Made by a program: the position numbers and the translations under genes. Shown here piece by piece: positions 6,142 through 6,724 of a stretch of 6,724 nt of DNA (positions within the stretch are counted from its first letter, which is position 1; each line of letters begins with the position of its first letter). The stretch comes from Clostridiaceae bacterium. Lineage in GTDB: Bacteria; Bacillota; Clostridia; Saccharofermentanales; Fastidiosipilaceae. The stretch lies in assembly GCA_012514965.1 (NCBI GenBank), contig JAAYZH010000268.1:1-6724 (forward strand). The letters are read 5' to 3'. The notes under the pieces are model-generated. The model saw only the letters and a program-made list of their open reading frames with translations, was not told the DNA's origin and ran no database searches.

Positions 6142-6724
6142 AAGGTATAGACCTTTCCTTTTCTGATGCCTTTCTCGAGACCTTCGGCGTCAGCCTCGGT
6201 CACAAGGGCAGGCACGCCCAGCTCTGTTTCCAGGCGGGTGACCGTCCAGTCATCCAAAAATACTTCTTCTCCCTGGCGGAGCATCACGTCACCGAGGAGA
6301 ACCAGGGTTTTGCGGCCCTGATCGAGGCTGCTCCGGACCGCATCACGCAGTCCCTCGCAGATATCCTGACCGGTCAAAAGCCCTGATACAGTAATGCTTT
6401 CACCGAAAAACCGGTTGAGGATGGGATGGAGAACGAGCTCAACACCCATCAGCTCCGCCATTTGGCCGCATAGTGGCTCAATAAAGGGCGCTGCCGCTGT
6501 CCCCACAGGCATGTGGAAAGTAAACGGAACCGAGGTATCCGCTCCATCTTCCGCGCTCCTGCGTCCGGCTAGACGCCTGAGTCTGGCCAAACGTCTCGCC
6601 ATCTCATCTCTGAATAAGGCCAGAAGACCGATTCCATTCTCCAGCTGCGGAAAACCTTCATAAGCCTCTGCTTCGGGAATAGGCATTCCGGCCATTAGGT
6701 AAAATTCGTCAGCGGGAAAGAGTA
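6138..6724 (-). CDS. DUF512 family (radical SAM-type) protein, C-terminal part
   Basis: This gene is cut by the right edge, so only its last 194 residues are visible. The first ATG in the window (6693-6695) is an internal methionine: the frame stays open upstream to the edge and reads DEFYLMAGMPIPEAEAYEGF, a family motif that spans it. Other DUF512 hallmarks are FPQLENGIGLL, NRFFGESITVSGLLTG and VMLRQGEEVFLDD. Full-length relatives have about 430-460 residues, with a PDZ-like region and a radical-SAM-like barrel before DUF512; those parts would lie beyond the window, so the presence of an Fe-S cysteine motif cannot be judged. No function is firmly established for the family. The stop overlaps the der start (ATGA), placing it in the same transcript, which hints at a role tied to ribosome assembly or GTPase function. 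The family call is strong; the role is unknown. Confidence 0.93.
   Translation of the reverse strand, partial: LFPADEFYLMAGMPIPEAEAYEGFPQLENGIGLLALFRDEMARRLARLRRLAGRRSAEDGADTSVPFTFHMPVGTAAAPFIEPLCGQMAELMGVELVLHPILNRFFGESITVSGLLTGQDICEGLRDAVRSSLDQGRKTLVLLGDVMLRQGEEVFLDDWTVTRLETELGVPALVTEADAEGLEKGIRKGKVYTL
6152..6160 (-). promoter_or_regulatory. Probable ribosome binding site of der
   Basis: AAGGAAAGG lies ten bases before the der ATG, inside the 3' end of the DUF512 gene. The spacing is slightly long. With the ATGA overlap it supports coupled translation. Confidence 0.55.

Overview
The window carries one left-pointing (minus-strand) block of housekeeping genes, followed on the left by about 340 nt of non-coding DNA rich in palindromic repeats. 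In transcription order the genes are: the C-terminal part of a DUF512 family protein (cut by the right edge), der, typA, mltG and a U32-family protein. Gene content and order suggest the Clostridia (Bacillota). DUF512 next to der is a clostridial habit. typA followed by mltG and a U32 gene is also familiar there. MltG carries the Cys-containing motif versions I associate with Clostridia. Base composition is near 50% G+C by eye. I cannot name the species.

Layout from right to left. The DUF512 protein (6138-6724, partial) overlaps der by four bases (ATGA), and der overlaps typA by four bases (ATGA). This points to translational coupling on one mRNA. mltG starts 24 nt after typA behind a perfect AGGAGG. 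The U32 gene starts 52 nt after mltG behind a weak ribosome site. No convincing promoter lies inside the window, so the main promoter is probably off the right edge. All five frames are intact and full of family motifs. No frameshift, insertion sequence, tRNA, rRNA or CRISPR array was seen.

Function. Der and TypA are GTPases that help build or adapt the ribosome. The U32 protein belongs to the Fe-S, prephenate-dependent RNA hydroxylase group (TrhP/RlhA relatives), so it probably modifies tRNA or rRNA. MltG is a membrane lytic transglycosylase that cuts nascent peptidoglycan. DUF512 has no firm function. The cluster links translation capacity with cell-wall growth, but that link is inferred from gene order only.

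The left 336 nt has no credible gene. It holds two nearly identical 56-bp copies of a palindromic element spaced 71 bp apart. Fainter traces of the same unit run on at roughly 70-bp spacing up to the U32 stop codon. This decaying array is the least ordinary thing in the window. I found no evidence of a new defence system or other undescribed multi-gene system.
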